From DYKG01 sp964596185 (lineage in GTDB: Bacteria; Muiribacteriota; Ozemobacteria; Ozemobacterales; Ozemobacteraceae), in contig CAZQUE010000009.1 in assembly GCA_964596185.1 (NCBI GenBank), positions 28,976 through 92,975 on the forward strand: a stretch of 64,000 bases of DNA. The letters run 5' to 3'. A program made the translations under genes and the position numbers. Every line of letters starts with the position of its first letter. Within the stretch, counting starts at the first letter, position 1. Below the pieces are notes generated by a model. It ran no database searches, was not told the origin of the DNA, and worked only from the letters and a program-made list of their open reading frames with translations. Below, one piece after another: positions 19,100 through 27,998 of the stretch.

Positions 19100-20308
19100 T
19101 CAAACCTGGTTGCCCTGCCAGCCGGTTTCTACAGCCCATTTTTCCGCCGGGAAATAAATCAGATCAACGGCTGGATCTTTGACATCAGGGTACATGGCAG
19201 CGTTGGCGAGGTTGTCGGCAAGACGCATTTTGAGCTGGCCATAGGCGGCAGCGGTTTGCGGGTGGGCGCGAAGATAATCGCGAAACAATAAGGGATAGCG
19301 CTGGTTAGCGCGGCCGGCAACGCGAACATGGGTGTTGGTGGCACGCTGGCCCTTTGGAGGACGGAAAAACCACTTCTGCCAGTTTTCGGCAGCGAGATCT
19401 GTGCCCGGCGGTGCATGATCGCCGGCAATATGCCCAACGCGGAAATAACCCAGTCCGGTCAGGGCCGCAGCCACTTCTTCACTCAAAGAAGCCACGGTTA
19501 TCTGCACATCGATGACATCCTTGGCACACAAACCCGGAACCGCCGTCGAACCAATATGATCGATGCGCAGCGCCAGATCTTTCAAACCATTTTTTAAAAC
19601 ACTTTCAATGCGGGCATATTCATCAGGCCAGGAGGGGTTGTAAGGCACAATCTTCCGACGAGTGCCACGCCATTTTCCGGTAATAATATGCTCAGCGCAT
19701 GATTCGACTATTATCTGCAAGGCCAAAGAGATTTTTTCCAATGGCAGACCCGACAAACCACTCGATGAATCAAGCATCTGCGGTGTACATGGCACATGAA
19801 CGAACCCACCCATCAAAGCAGGTCTTTTAACCGCGATCAGATGCAAAAGCTTGAACATGACCTGATTGCAGACAAAAGTGCCGGCAGTTTCGGAAATCCT
19901 GGCCGGAATCGCTGCCATTTCAAGCGACTGTATAATTTTTTTAATGGGCATATTACAGAAATAGGCATTGGGCGCAGAGTAATCGATCGGCAAATCAGCC
20001 GGCTGATTGCCGTCATTGTCTGGAATTCTCGCGTCGGCAAGATTGATGGCGACACGCTCCAGAGATATTTGATCACGCTTTTCCGCCAGGCCGACACAAA
20101 TCACCAGATCTGGAGCAAATTCTTCTATTGCCTTTTCAAGTTCAACAAAAGCATTGGCAAAAGAGACCGGCAGAAGCAAAGTCCTTGTCTCGAGGTTGCC
20201 CAAAGAGCCTGACAGAGCGGAAAGAGCCTCCCAGGAAGGATTTAAATCATGACCGGCAAAGGGGGCAAAACCAGTAAGCAAGACTTTAACAGATGGCAGA
20301 TTTAACAC
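19100..20308 (-). CDS. pyroglutamyl-peptidase I fused to a GrpB/UPF0157 nucleotidyltransferase-like domain, 402 aa
   Basis: Residues 1-212 form a complete pyrrolidone-carboxylate peptidase: VLLTGFAPFAGHDLNPSWEA at the start and the Glu84 (ISLERVAIN), Cys147 (AGTFVCNQ) and His171 (GGFVHVP) triad in family spacing. Such enzymes remove N-terminal pyroglutamate from peptides. Residues 218-395 form a GrpB-family domain (VPYNPSWPDEYARI, IDHIGSTAVPGLCAKDVIDV), a nucleotidyltransferase-fold family of poorly known function. No stop or frameshift separates the halves and both keep their key motifs, so this looks like a real fusion. The two families are normally separate proteins. Confidence 0.88.
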   Translation of the reverse strand: MLNLPSVKVLLTGFAPFAGHDLNPSWEALSALSGSLGNLETRTLLLPVSFANAFVELEKAIEEFAPDLVICVGLAEKRDQISLERVAINLADARIPDNDGNQPADLPIDYSAPNAYFCNMPIKKIIQSLEMAAIPARISETAGTFVCNQVMFKLLHLIAVKRPALMGGFVHVPCTPQMLDSSSGLSGLPLEKISLALQIIVESCAEHIITGKWRGTRRKIVPYNPSWPDEYARIESVLKNGLKDLALRIDHIGSTAVPGLCAKDVIDVQITVASLSEEVAAALTGLGYFRVGHIAGDHAPPGTDLAAENWQKWFFRPPKGQRATNTHVRVAGRANQRYPLLFRDYLRAHPQTAAAYGQLKMRLADNLANAAMYPDVKDPAVDLIYFPAEKWAVETGWQGNQV

Positions 20309-20443
20309 TGGGTTTCTCCTGTTACTATTATGCGAAAGATTGGCGCTCGGGCACCATAGTCTCTACTGCAAAAGATGAATATTCAGTCCAATTATAGCAA
20401 ATACTTGCAAAATGAATGATTTTGCGCTAAAACGGACTATATT

Positions 20444-20529
20444 GGAGAGATGCCGGAGTGGTCGAACGGGGCGGTCTCGAAAACCGTTGTGGGTTACGCC
20501 CACCGAGGGTTCGAATCCCTCTCTCTCCG
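20444..20529 (+). tRNA. tRNA-Ser(CGA)
   Basis: 86-base class II tRNA. The acceptor stem is GGAGAGA/TCTCTCC with discriminator G. The anticodon loop CTCGAAA gives anticodon CGA (reads UCG). There is a long variable arm (TGTGGGTTACGCCCACC), and the T-arm is GAGGG-TTCGAAT-CCCTC. CCA is not encoded. A T-rich run follows directly (TTTTTTATTTT) and may end transcription. A weak TTGCAA-17-TAAAAC promoter lies at 20405-20433. Confidence 0.96.
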
Positions 20530-20539
20530 ATTTTTTATT

Positions 20540-21298
20540 TTAGAGACGTTTGCCGCTGCGACGCACCTGCCGAATCATTGCTGAATCTGGTGTTCGCGTG
20601 TAATTGATGTTGTCGGTGCGATTTGGAATTCCGACAAAATGACCTTCCCGTGATATTCTGGCGATGTTGCGCAGCAAACACTGTGCCTCGATCTGACTCG
20701 AACGATAAGGAATGTCGATATAAGAACGACATCCGGTCGTATCTACCTCGCAGCGCTCGACGATATCGCCGTCGTCGATCTTTTCGTTCATCCAGTGAAT
20801 GGTAAAGCCGACCGGACGACCTTCGATCCAGGCCCAGAGATCGCACATGGTGCCGCGATTTTCCGGCAGCAGACCGTGATGGATGTTTATACAGCCGATT
20901 TTCGGCAAATCGAGCACCGCTTTTTTGTAAATGTTGCGGGTGCGCATATTGACCATGAGGTCAGGTTCCAGACCTTGCAGAAAACTCAATGCTTCAGGCT
21001 TGTTAACACTGGAACAACGAAAAATGCGCAAGCCTCTTTCTTCAAGCAGCTTGACCCGCGGGTCGTTGATTCTGGCCTTGAGCATGTTGCGCAGCAGGGC
21101 AAAACTGACGTCAGGTGCACCGAGAAGCTGCAAGCCAATGATGTTTTTAAGTAAAAGTTTGTTTGGAATCTTGAGCAGAATTACTGCGCCAATTTCAGTG
21201 CCGGCGGGCAGCAGGTCGGGCTGGGTCACTTTTTCCAACAATGAGAAATAATTATCGCGAACATAGGTGACATCAGAGGTTACATAGACAAGTTTCAT
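20540..21298 (-). CDS. formyltransferase-family protein, 252 aa
   Basis: A methionyl-tRNA-formyltransferase-type N-terminal domain without the C-terminal tRNA-binding domain. The active-site signature is present as INIHHGLLPENRG (Asn and His; family form is N-x-H-x-S-L-L-P-x-x-R-G) with the later Asp in KIDDGDIVERCEV. Members transfer formyl from 10-formyltetrahydrofolate to tRNA, sugars or amines. At 252 aa it is shorter than Fmt (about 310), so a small-molecule or sugar-amine substrate is more likely. The ATG lies one base after the stop of the acyl-activating/HMG-CoA-reductase fusion, with GAGG-type sequence inside the end of that gene, so the two are translationally coupled. Confidence 0.8.
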   Translation of the reverse strand: MKLVYVTSDVTYVRDNYFSLLEKVTQPDLLPAGTEIGAVILLKIPNKLLLKNIIGLQLLGAPDVSFALLRNMLKARINDPRVKLLEERGLRIFRCSSVNKPEALSFLQGLEPDLMVNMRTRNIYKKAVLDLPKIGCINIHHGLLPENRGTMCDLWAWIEGRPVGFTIHWMNEKIDDGDIVERCEVDTTGCRSYIDIPYRSSQIEAQCLLRNIARISREGHFVGIPNRTDNINYTRTPDSAMIRQVRRSGKRL

Positions 21299-21299
21299 C

Positions 21300-24200
21300 C
21301 TATTTACCCTCAGCTTTCATGCCACCGGAACGGCCGTATTTCGCGTGGGCATCGGTAAACTCATCGGCAGCCATGGCTCCAATGATCGAGATTTCACCGG
21401 CGAGAACCGCAGCGGCGAGAATTTCGGCAAAGCGATGTGCCTTGCCCGGCCCGGCACATTTCATCATCTTCAGACACTGGTTTTGCGTCTTCAAGCGGGT
21501 GCCACCACCGACGGTGCCGACCATGAGTCCCGGCAGCGTAACACTGATTTGCAAATCGCCGTTAACCAGTTCGAGATTGGTTATTCCGGCGGCGGATTCG
21601 GCAACACAGGCGGGGTCTTGCCCGGCAGCGATATAAACAGCCGCAAGAGTGTTGGCATAATGCGCCTGAACGCCGAAAGAATGAGCCTGCAGAGAGGTGA
21701 TCATCGACAGTTCGGCGAGGCGGTACATTCTTTCGGGCGTAGTGTGAAGATTTTTGCGAATTACGTCGGCGGGAATGCGGCACTGGGCAACGACCTTCTT
21801 ACCACGGTTATTGGTAAAGTTAATGCCGTTGATCTTCTTGTCGCCGGAAAGGTTCGATTCAAGGAACCAGTCTCCGATATTGCCGTCATAGGCTTCAAGA
21901 ATATGGTCGACGGCTTTGCGGGTCGCAATGGTCGTCATGTTCTGACCGGAAGCATCGCCGGTAGAATAAACGAAACGCAAAACCATCTTGCTGCCAATGG
22001 GAAACTGTCCGATTTCGAGCAGCTTGCCGTGGCCGGTCGTCGATTCGGCGGCCTCTTTTATTGCGACGAAGCTATTTTCAACCCAGGCGGCAAAGTGGGT
22101 CAACTCTTCAAGATTATTGAAAACGAAAATCGGGGTGCGGACGATACTGTCACTGACGATGCGCACTTCGGCACCGCCGGCCATGGTAATCACCTGGCAG
22201 CCGCGGGCAACCGATGCCACCAGTGCCCCTTCTGTCGTCGCCAGCGGCACGTAAAATTCGCCGACCGCTTCGCGGCCAAGAATTTTCAGAGGTCCGCAAA
22301 TGCCGGTAGGCAAATGGGTCATGCCGATCATGCCTTCGATATTGCCGGCGTATTCCTGCGGATTTTCTGGAACCGGCAGGGCAAAGACCTGACTTTCAAT
22401 TTCGTTTCTGATAAAATTCTGCCGCTTCTCGATTGCTTCACCGGAAAGGTCGAGCATGGCCGGCAGAAAATCATTGGCGCTTTTGCCCGAAAAAGTTCCG
22501 GCAAGTTTTTCAATGTCAGCCATATCGGCAACAATCTGATAAAGTTCTTCGAAGGTTTCGATCGTTGTGCCGATAAGATCACGCAGGGAAACCGCAAACT
22601 TCTTTTCAAGATTGATCAAAAGCGCGATAACCCCAAGCGAGTCGAGCTGCATAAACGAATCGAGCCGGGTATGCGGATGAATTTTGTTTTGATCTGTATT
22701 CAAAAAGGCGGCTATTTCAGCGCGAAACAGCTCAAACAGACGATTGTCAGCAGCTACGAGAGGCTTATTGGCCTTTTGCCCGGCTTCGACGGCACCAGGA
22801 TTGAAAATGGCTGCTACTTCAAATCGCTTGATTTTGGCACTGGCCGAGCGCGGCAGCGGCTTTTCGGAAATAAATACTTTTTTGATTTTTTCCGAGTCCG
22901 GCCAGCTGGTGGTACGCTTGCGCAAATCATCTTCAATATATTCGAGAACCTTGCCGACATTGTTGTCCTTGAAATATTCATTGCGACACAACAAAGCGAT
23001 GGCGGGCATTTCGATGCCACCCTCACAATAACCGAAGACGACGAATTCATCGGCATAAGGCAGATTGCCGAGGCGCAGTTCGAGCTCATCGGGATAAACA
23101 TTCAAACCTGAAGAAGAAATAATAACTTCTTTGGCACGCCCGCGAATGTAAACGAAGCCATTTTCATCGATCTCGGCCAGATCGCCGGTGCGGAAAAACT
23201 CGCCGTCGAACAGCTCTGAATCGAGTTCCGGGCGACCATAGACCCCGGAAAAAATAGTCGGCGTTTTGATTAGCAGCTCACCAACGCCATTGACCGGCTT
23301 GTCGATTTTAACCTCGACCTTGCCATTTGCGGTTCCGACTGATTCTAAAGGTGCATTGCGGCCGATAAGGACACCGGCAGAAGTTTCGGTCATGCCGAAC
23401 CCCTGAAAAACCGTCATGCCACGCGAAATCATCAACTTCATCACAGCGGGAGCCGGCGCGGCACCGCCGATAATCATCGTCAGTCCTGGCAATTTCAGCT
23501 CAGGTGCCTGCATCATACCAAACGCCAACAATTCAGCCAGGCGTGGCACAGCGAGCATATAGGTTATGCGATGTTTCATGAGCACCTGCATAATTTCGGC
23601 AGGATTGAAGCTATTGCAGATCACCAGAGTTGAATGGGTATAAAACTGCACCAGTCCGGAATCGACAAGGGAGAACACATGCGTAAATGGCAGCAAGGCC
23701 AGCAATCTATCTTCGCTGTGATAACCGGAAATCTCTTCGCCGAGCTTGATTGATTCGACCAGGGCGCGATGGCTGAGCATGATACCTTTGGGATTACCGG
23801 TGGTACCTGATGTATAAATGATCGCCGCAATATCATGCGGCTTGATGGGCTCGTCAGCATCGGCCGTTGCCGGCTCGACCTTTTCGAGCATGATCAGATC
23901 GAAATTCAAATGCAAAGTTGCAGCAACCTTGCAATCGGCAAGCATAAACTCAGCAAACCGTGCTTCAAATTTACGGGAAATAAAAATCGCGACCGGCTTA
24001 CAATCTTCAATGATTGCATGAAATCTTTCAATGGCCAGATTGCCATCGACAGGAACGGCAATCGCACCGATACCGGCGATTCCCAGAAAAATCGGATGCC
24101 AGCGCAGGTGGTTCTCGCTCAAAAGAATGACTCTGTCACCTTTTCGAACCCCGGCTCGACGAAGGCTTTCGGCAACCTGCCCGATATTTTCCCAAAATTG

Positions 24201-24305
24201 CTGATAAGTGATTTTTTCACTTTTGCCGCGACCATCATCGTAGATGATAGCGTCTTTTTGGGCAAATTGCTGATTGGGCGAGACTTTAAGGGTATCAACA
24301 AACAT
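21300..24305 (-). CDS. adenylation domain - acyl carrier protein - class I HMG-CoA reductase fusion, 1001 aa
   Basis: Three domains in one frame. (1) AMP-forming acyl-CoA/ACP ligase, about residues 10-505: YTSGTTGNPKG at 164-174, GFGMTETSAG, FRTGDLAEID, and the invariant Lys491 in PRSASAKIKR. (2) ACP, about 515-595, with the phosphopantetheine Ser556 in QLDSLGV. (3) Class I HMG-CoA reductase, about 625-990, with Glu692 (LATTEGALVAS), Lys823 (SGDKKINGINF), Asp897 (AAGQDPA) and His987 (DAHAKYG) all present, plus DASGQNM and GTVGGGT. Likely role, by inference: activate an acid, load it on the ACP arm and reduce the thioester. The start at 24305 is chosen because AAGGAG lies 6 bases upstream; the ATG at 24332 has its GGAG too close. 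Confidence 0.92.
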   Translation of the reverse strand: MFVDTLKVSPNQQFAQKDAIIYDDGRGKSEKITYQQFWENIGQVAESLRRAGVRKGDRVILLSENHLRWHPIFLGIAGIGAIAVPVDGNLAIERFHAIIEDCKPVAIFISRKFEARFAEFMLADCKVAATLHLNFDLIMLEKVEPATADADEPIKPHDIAAIIYTSGTTGNPKGIMLSHRALVESIKLGEEISGYHSEDRLLALLPFTHVFSLVDSGLVQFYTHSTLVICNSFNPAEIMQVLMKHRITYMLAVPRLAELLAFGMMQAPELKLPGLTMIIGGAAPAPAVMKLMISRGMTVFQGFGMTETSAGVLIGRNAPLESVGTANGKVEVKIDKPVNGVGELLIKTPTIFSGVYGRPELDSELFDGEFFRTGDLAEIDENGFVYIRGRAKEVIISSSGLNVYPDELELRLGNLPYADEFVVFGYCEGGIEMPAIALLCRNEYFKDNNVGKVLEYIEDDLRKRTTSWPDSEKIKKVFISEKPLPRSASAKIKRFEVAAIFNPGAVEAGQKANKPLVAADNRLFELFRAEIAAFLNTDQNKIHPHTRLDSFMQLDSLGVIALLINLEKKFAVSLRDLIGTTIETFEELYQIVADMADIEKLAGTFSGKSANDFLPAMLDLSGEAIEKRQNFIRNEIESQVFALPVPENPQEYAGNIEGMIGMTHLPTGICGPLKILGREAVGEFYVPLATTEGALVASVARGCQVITMAGGAEVRIVSDSIVRTPIFVFNNLEELTHFAAWVENSFVAIKEAAESTTGHGKLLEIGQFPIGSKMVLRFVYSTGDASGQNMTTIATRKAVDHILEAYDGNIGDWFLESNLSGDKKINGINFTNNRGKKVVAQCRIPADVIRKNLHTTPERMYRLAELSMITSLQAHSFGVQAHYANTLAAVYIAAGQDPACVAESAAGITNLELVNGDLQISVTLPGLMVGTVGGGTRLKTQNQCLKMMKCAGPGKAHRFAEILAAAVLAGEISIIGAMAADEFTDAHAKYGRSGGMKAEGK

Positions 24306-24377
24306 CGCATACTCCTTGGTGGCAAAATTCATCTCCTACAATATAGCCGATATCAGCGAGAATTGAAAATCTGTTTT

Positions 24378-25505
24378 TTAAAATTCGTAGGCCGCGCGCA
24401 AACGCACGTCTTTTTGCAGATCGGAATCGGAGCCGCCGCTGATTACTGCCCCGCGCAACTCGACATGACCCCATTGAACCCTGCGCCGAATCGAGCCTTC
24501 CAGGTTCTGAATAGAGCCCTCGCCTTTTTCGAAGGTCGTATCTTCGACCCCCAGGCCAAGAATGGTCTTTTTGGAAACATGCCGTTCAGCCCGCGCATAA
24601 ATGGTTCTGCTGGCAGAAGCAGACGAAGACTCGACGAGATAGCCGGCAGTGATGTTGTCGCGGCTACGGTTTCCCCAGGTCAGACTGCCTTCATAAAACC
24701 AGGTTTCCGGAGTCTCGGGCCCATTGAACCAGAACCTGCTGCCAATACCACTTTCGACATACATTTCCCCGGTTTCGAGGCCGAGATAGTGGCGCATCAG
24801 ACCTGAATCAGAAGTTTCATTGTGCTGCAAAAAATAATCTGAGGTCATGTCGAAGCGATGCGGACTGAGATATTGCATAGCCAGATGCACAGTGTCGGTT
24901 GCGCCGCCACCAAGAAATTCTCCGGTCAACCGCAGTTCTTCGCCATTATAACCAAGCATAGCCGAACCGAAACTGTCGTCATACTGGTTAACCCCTTTTA
25001 CGGCGAGAAAGGCGTGCTCATTGAAGCGGTAATGCAGTCGAGCCTCGGCGAATGAGGGGTTATCTTTGATGGTATCATCTATCGGCGCGATTCTGCCGAG
25101 ATCGACACTGGTATAAAGGCGGTTGCCCCAGGGATAATACCAGGAAATGCCATCGATGGTCTGAAAATTGTTGTTGCCGGCCCCGATACGCCCGACTCTG
25201 AATTCCAGCGGGCTGGAAAGATTATAACCCTTGAATGAAGCCTGGTAGAGAAAGTTTTTTTCGGGCGCGGTGCCGAGAAAATCTTTGAAAATAACGTGCC
25301 GGTAATTGATTTCAGTGACCAGATGCGGGGTCTTTCGGGTATAAATGAGTCTTTGCGACGATTTCTCACGATATTGGCCAAACGGAGTGTCGGTATTGCA
25401 CTCTTCGCGCTCGAGAACCGGCATCGGCATCAGACTGCCCTCAGGGCGAACCGAAGCAAAAACCGCACCGGCAACGCCTGCAAGCGTCGCCAGCAGCAAA
25501 GCCAA
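24378..25505 (-). CDS. probable outer-membrane beta-barrel protein, about 375-383 aa
   Basis: The mature part consists of alternating beta strands (FLYQASFKGYNLSSPLEFRV, RLYTSVDLGRIAP, FLAVKGVNQYDDSFGSA) and ends in Phe (LRAAYEF), the C-terminal signal of BAM-inserted barrels. No specific family is recognised. The annotated TTG start (MALLLATLAGVAGAVFA) lacks the basic n-region of a signal peptide. The frame stays open upstream to an ATT at 25529, which would add MRRQTKLF and make an ideal signal peptide; beyond that is a stop codon. No ATG, GTG or further TTG exists in between. It lies upstream of the fusion gene on the same strand. Confidence 0.7.
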   Translation of the reverse strand: MALLLATLAGVAGAVFASVRPEGSLMPMPVLEREECNTDTPFGQYREKSSQRLIYTRKTPHLVTEINYRHVIFKDFLGTAPEKNFLYQASFKGYNLSSPLEFRVGRIGAGNNNFQTIDGISWYYPWGNRLYTSVDLGRIAPIDDTIKDNPSFAEARLHYRFNEHAFLAVKGVNQYDDSFGSAMLGYNGEELRLTGEFLGGGATDTVHLAMQYLSPHRFDMTSDYFLQHNETSDSGLMRHYLGLETGEMYVESGIGSRFWFNGPETPETWFYEGSLTWGNRSRDNITAGYLVESSSASASRTIYARAERHVSKKTILGLGVEDTTFEKGEGSIQNLEGSIRRRVQWGHVELRGAVISGGSDSDLQKDVRLRAAYEF

Positions 25506-25601
25506 AAAGAGTTTTGTCTGCCTTCTAATGATGTTTTACATCCGATTTTTAGTATTCTCTCTAATCATCGGAAAACTGCGGCAGATTACTTAGAATTTAG
25601 C

Positions 25602-26657
25602 TCAATCGTTACGGATCAGAAAAAAATCGCCGGGCACAGCCTTTATACCTGTATTATAAGCGGTTTCGACGTTGAGAGAACGGCAGGCCAGCCCTTTATT
25701 GACCGGAAAAAGCTCCCAGCTGTCGATATTTTTACCGGCCAGCGGCCCGAGAGTGCCGCGGCGGGTAAATTTAACCATGCGCCCGTCACAACTGCCGGTA
25801 AAAGCAAACGCGGTTTCTGAAGGTTCGGTCAGTCCGGAAAGATCTTTGAGCAACGGCACGACCCCGAAAGGAACCAGCCTGAAAGAGCCGCTGACCGAGT
25901 TGCCCGCGCAGCTGATATCAGCTTCGGCAATGGCAGTAACAATCATCGCCCGAGTTCCCGCCGAATTATGAAGAAAATAGCTGACGCTGCCTTTCCATTT
26001 ACCGGAAAAATCAAAGGCCGGGCCGGAGCGAACGAATAGATCGGCAAAAGATTTTTGGGCACTGATGCTGTTAACCTGGGCAGAAACGACTGCAGCAAGC
26101 GATTCTGCCGTTGCCGTCGCCTTGTTCAGCTCGGTCTGCATCGCCGCGGTCATTGCGCTGACCACACCGGCATTCGGGTTATAATCAGCAAACGAGCTTA
26201 TCGCCAGAGCTTCGCTGCGAGCGTAAGCCTTGCGCAAATGGTATTCGGCCGTAGTCTGCAGCGATATGCCGGCAGGCACTTCAATTATTCGGCCGGTATG
26301 GGCAGCCAGGCCGCATAATTCGAGACCACCTGCTTTTAGCATGATTTCGTAGCCGGCAGCGGGCGGTAACTTCTCGACAATAAGTCGGCCATTGGCAGGA
26401 TCAAGGGAGAATTGTACCTGCTGCGCATTGACCAGACATTTGCCGTTTGCGGCAAGTTGGGCGAGAACTTCGGCAGAAGAATACTTTGCCGAGGCTTTGA
26501 TCATTTCAGATTCGACGAGGGGAGCGCTGACTGTCGCCTGCAAAGTTACCGAATCGTCCTCGACCGGGGCATTGGGACTACCGGGAATACCGCAGCCAAG
26601 CAGCGAAACCAGCAAAACGCACAGCAATAACAATAATTCTTTTTTCAAGGTCTTCAC
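25602..26657 (-). CDS. hypothetical lipoprotein, 351 aa
   Basis: Type II signal peptide: basic n-region MKTLKKE, long Leu-rich core and lipobox LLGC at about residue 22. A Ser/Ala-rich region with helical repeats follows (residues 60-210), then a beta-rich C-terminal domain (FDFSGKWKGSVSYFLHN, GSFRLVPFGVVPLL, FAFTGSCDGRMVKFTRRG) of the small extracytoplasmic beta-barrel type. No family is recognised. It sits 72 bases upstream of the barrel gene and may share its operon. Confidence 0.7.
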   Translation of the reverse strand: MKTLKKELLLLLCVLLVSLLGCGIPGSPNAPVEDDSVTLQATVSAPLVESEMIKASAKYSSAEVLAQLAANGKCLVNAQQVQFSLDPANGRLIVEKLPPAAGYEIMLKAGGLELCGLAAHTGRIIEVPAGISLQTTAEYHLRKAYARSEALAISSFADYNPNAGVVSAMTAAMQTELNKATATAESLAAVVSAQVNSISAQKSFADLFVRSGPAFDFSGKWKGSVSYFLHNSAGTRAMIVTAIAEADISCAGNSVSGSFRLVPFGVVPLLKDLSGLTEPSETAFAFTGSCDGRMVKFTRRGTLGPLAGKNIDSWELFPVNKGLACRSLNVETAYNTGIKAVPGDFFLIRND

Positions 26658-26744
26658 CCGCCTTCAAAAGTTGCAGAACCTGATTTTAGTACAAACGGCA
26701 AGATTTGCAAAGGGTCTTTTTGCAGGTGAAAAATTTAATCAGGC

Positions 26745-27998
26745 TCAAGCTTCAGCGACGACAAGGTCGCCATCAGCCAGATCGATGCCTGTAACCGGCG
26801 TTATCTCATTGAGCCATTTCAAGCTATTGCCTGGCATCCGGCACGGCACGTATTCGCGGGAAAATCCGTGCAAAAAGCCGTCACTGCAGGTTTCCCACAA
26901 AACTTCGACTTCACGGCCGACGAAACGGCGATGAAAATTCTCGGCACTACGCTGCCACAACTGTTCAACCTGATTCGAGCGCCGAGATTTGTCGGCATTA
27001 CTGATCTGATCAGGCATAGTTGCCGCGGGAGTGCCATCGCGCGGTGAAAATTTAAAAATATGCAGACGCGAAAACTGCATTTCTTCGAGAAAAGCCATGG
27101 TCTGCGCGAATAGTTCTTCAGTTTCGCCCGGGAAGCCAACGATCAGGTCTGTGGTAATGGCCGCCAGTGGCATGCGTACGCGAATTTTTTCGACTACCTG
27201 CCGAAAATCTGCGGTGGCGTAAGGGCGGCGCATGGCCTGCAAAATGGCATCACTGCCTGATTGCAGCGGCAGATGAAAATGGGCGCATGCTTTCGGCGAA
27301 GAGGCAACCCAGTCTATCAGGGCGTCGTCAACTTCGATTGGCTCGATCGAGCTTAATCGCAGTCGCTGCAGACCGGTGATTTTTTCGAGGCGGGTCAGCA
27401 ATTCAAGCAGTGATGGTCGGAAATGGCCAAGATGAATACCGGTCAGCACGATTTCCTTATGGCCCTCAGCGACGAGTTTTTCAGCTTCGGCAACGGCATC
27501 GTCGATCGGCCGCGACCATTCTTCACCACGCAAATGCGAAACGATACAATAGGAACAAAACTGGTTGCAGCCGTCCTGCACCTTCAAAAAGGCGCGGGTG
27601 CGGTTGGTCAAAGAGCCAGGCTCGTTTTCACCGTGCGGATCATAAACGAACTGCGGCAAAAGCGCCTGGACCATTGCGAGAACGGTGGCAAAATCATGGT
27701 AATGAGGAAGGGTGAAGTCTGCTTCAGGTGAGTCTTCATGGCGTTGCCCACGCAACCTTGCCTCGCAGCCAGCCAGGACAATTCTGGCGGTGGGCCAGCG
27801 TTTTCTGGCCGCCCGCAGAGTCTGGCGAACCTTTTGCGAAGCACGCCCGGTAACCGAACATCCATTTAAAACGAAGATATCAGGATTGTTTTCGTCGGCA
27901 ACCAGACCAAGGTTTATCAGCTTTTCACCAAGGCGTTCACCGTCATACTGGCTGACTTTACAGCCAAGCGAGCGAATCAGAAAGCTGAACTTTTTCAT
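26745..27998 (-). CDS. mtaB: tRNA (t6A37) methylthiotransferase MtaB, 417 aa
   Basis: Radical-SAM methylthiotransferase that converts t6A to ms2t6A at tRNA position 37. The UPF0004 domain holds cysteines in RSLGCKVSQ, NGCSVTG and LAGCEARLRG. The radical-SAM CxxxCxxC is CNQFCSYC, followed by LRGEEWSRP. A TRAM-like C-terminus follows (FHRRFVGREVEVLWE). SLGCKVSQYD and the length point to MtaB rather than MiaB or RimO. It overlaps rsmE by 4 bases (ATGA). Confidence 0.93.
   Translation of the reverse strand: MKKFSFLIRSLGCKVSQYDGERLGEKLINLGLVADENNPDIFVLNGCSVTGRASQKVRQTLRAARKRWPTARIVLAGCEARLRGQRHEDSPEADFTLPHYHDFATVLAMVQALLPQFVYDPHGENEPGSLTNRTRAFLKVQDGCNQFCSYCIVSHLRGEEWSRPIDDAVAEAEKLVAEGHKEIVLTGIHLGHFRPSLLELLTRLEKITGLQRLRLSSIEPIEVDDALIDWVASSPKACAHFHLPLQSGSDAILQAMRRPYATADFRQVVEKIRVRMPLAAITTDLIVGFPGETEELFAQTMAFLEEMQFSRLHIFKFSPRDGTPAATMPDQISNADKSRRSNQVEQLWQRSAENFHRRFVGREVEVLWETCSDGFLHGFSREYVPCRMPGNSLKWLNEITPVTGIDLADGDLVVAEA

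Noticed and set aside
21345..23111. 588-residue open frame on the plus strand inside the fusion gene
   Set aside because: It is the antisense shadow of the HMGR/ACP/ligase coding region; no recognisable domain and the minus-strand protein is fully conserved.
24306..24332. Longer start of the HMGR fusion at 24332
   Set aside because: Its GGAG touches the start codon, while the ATG at 24305 has AAGGAG at the right distance.
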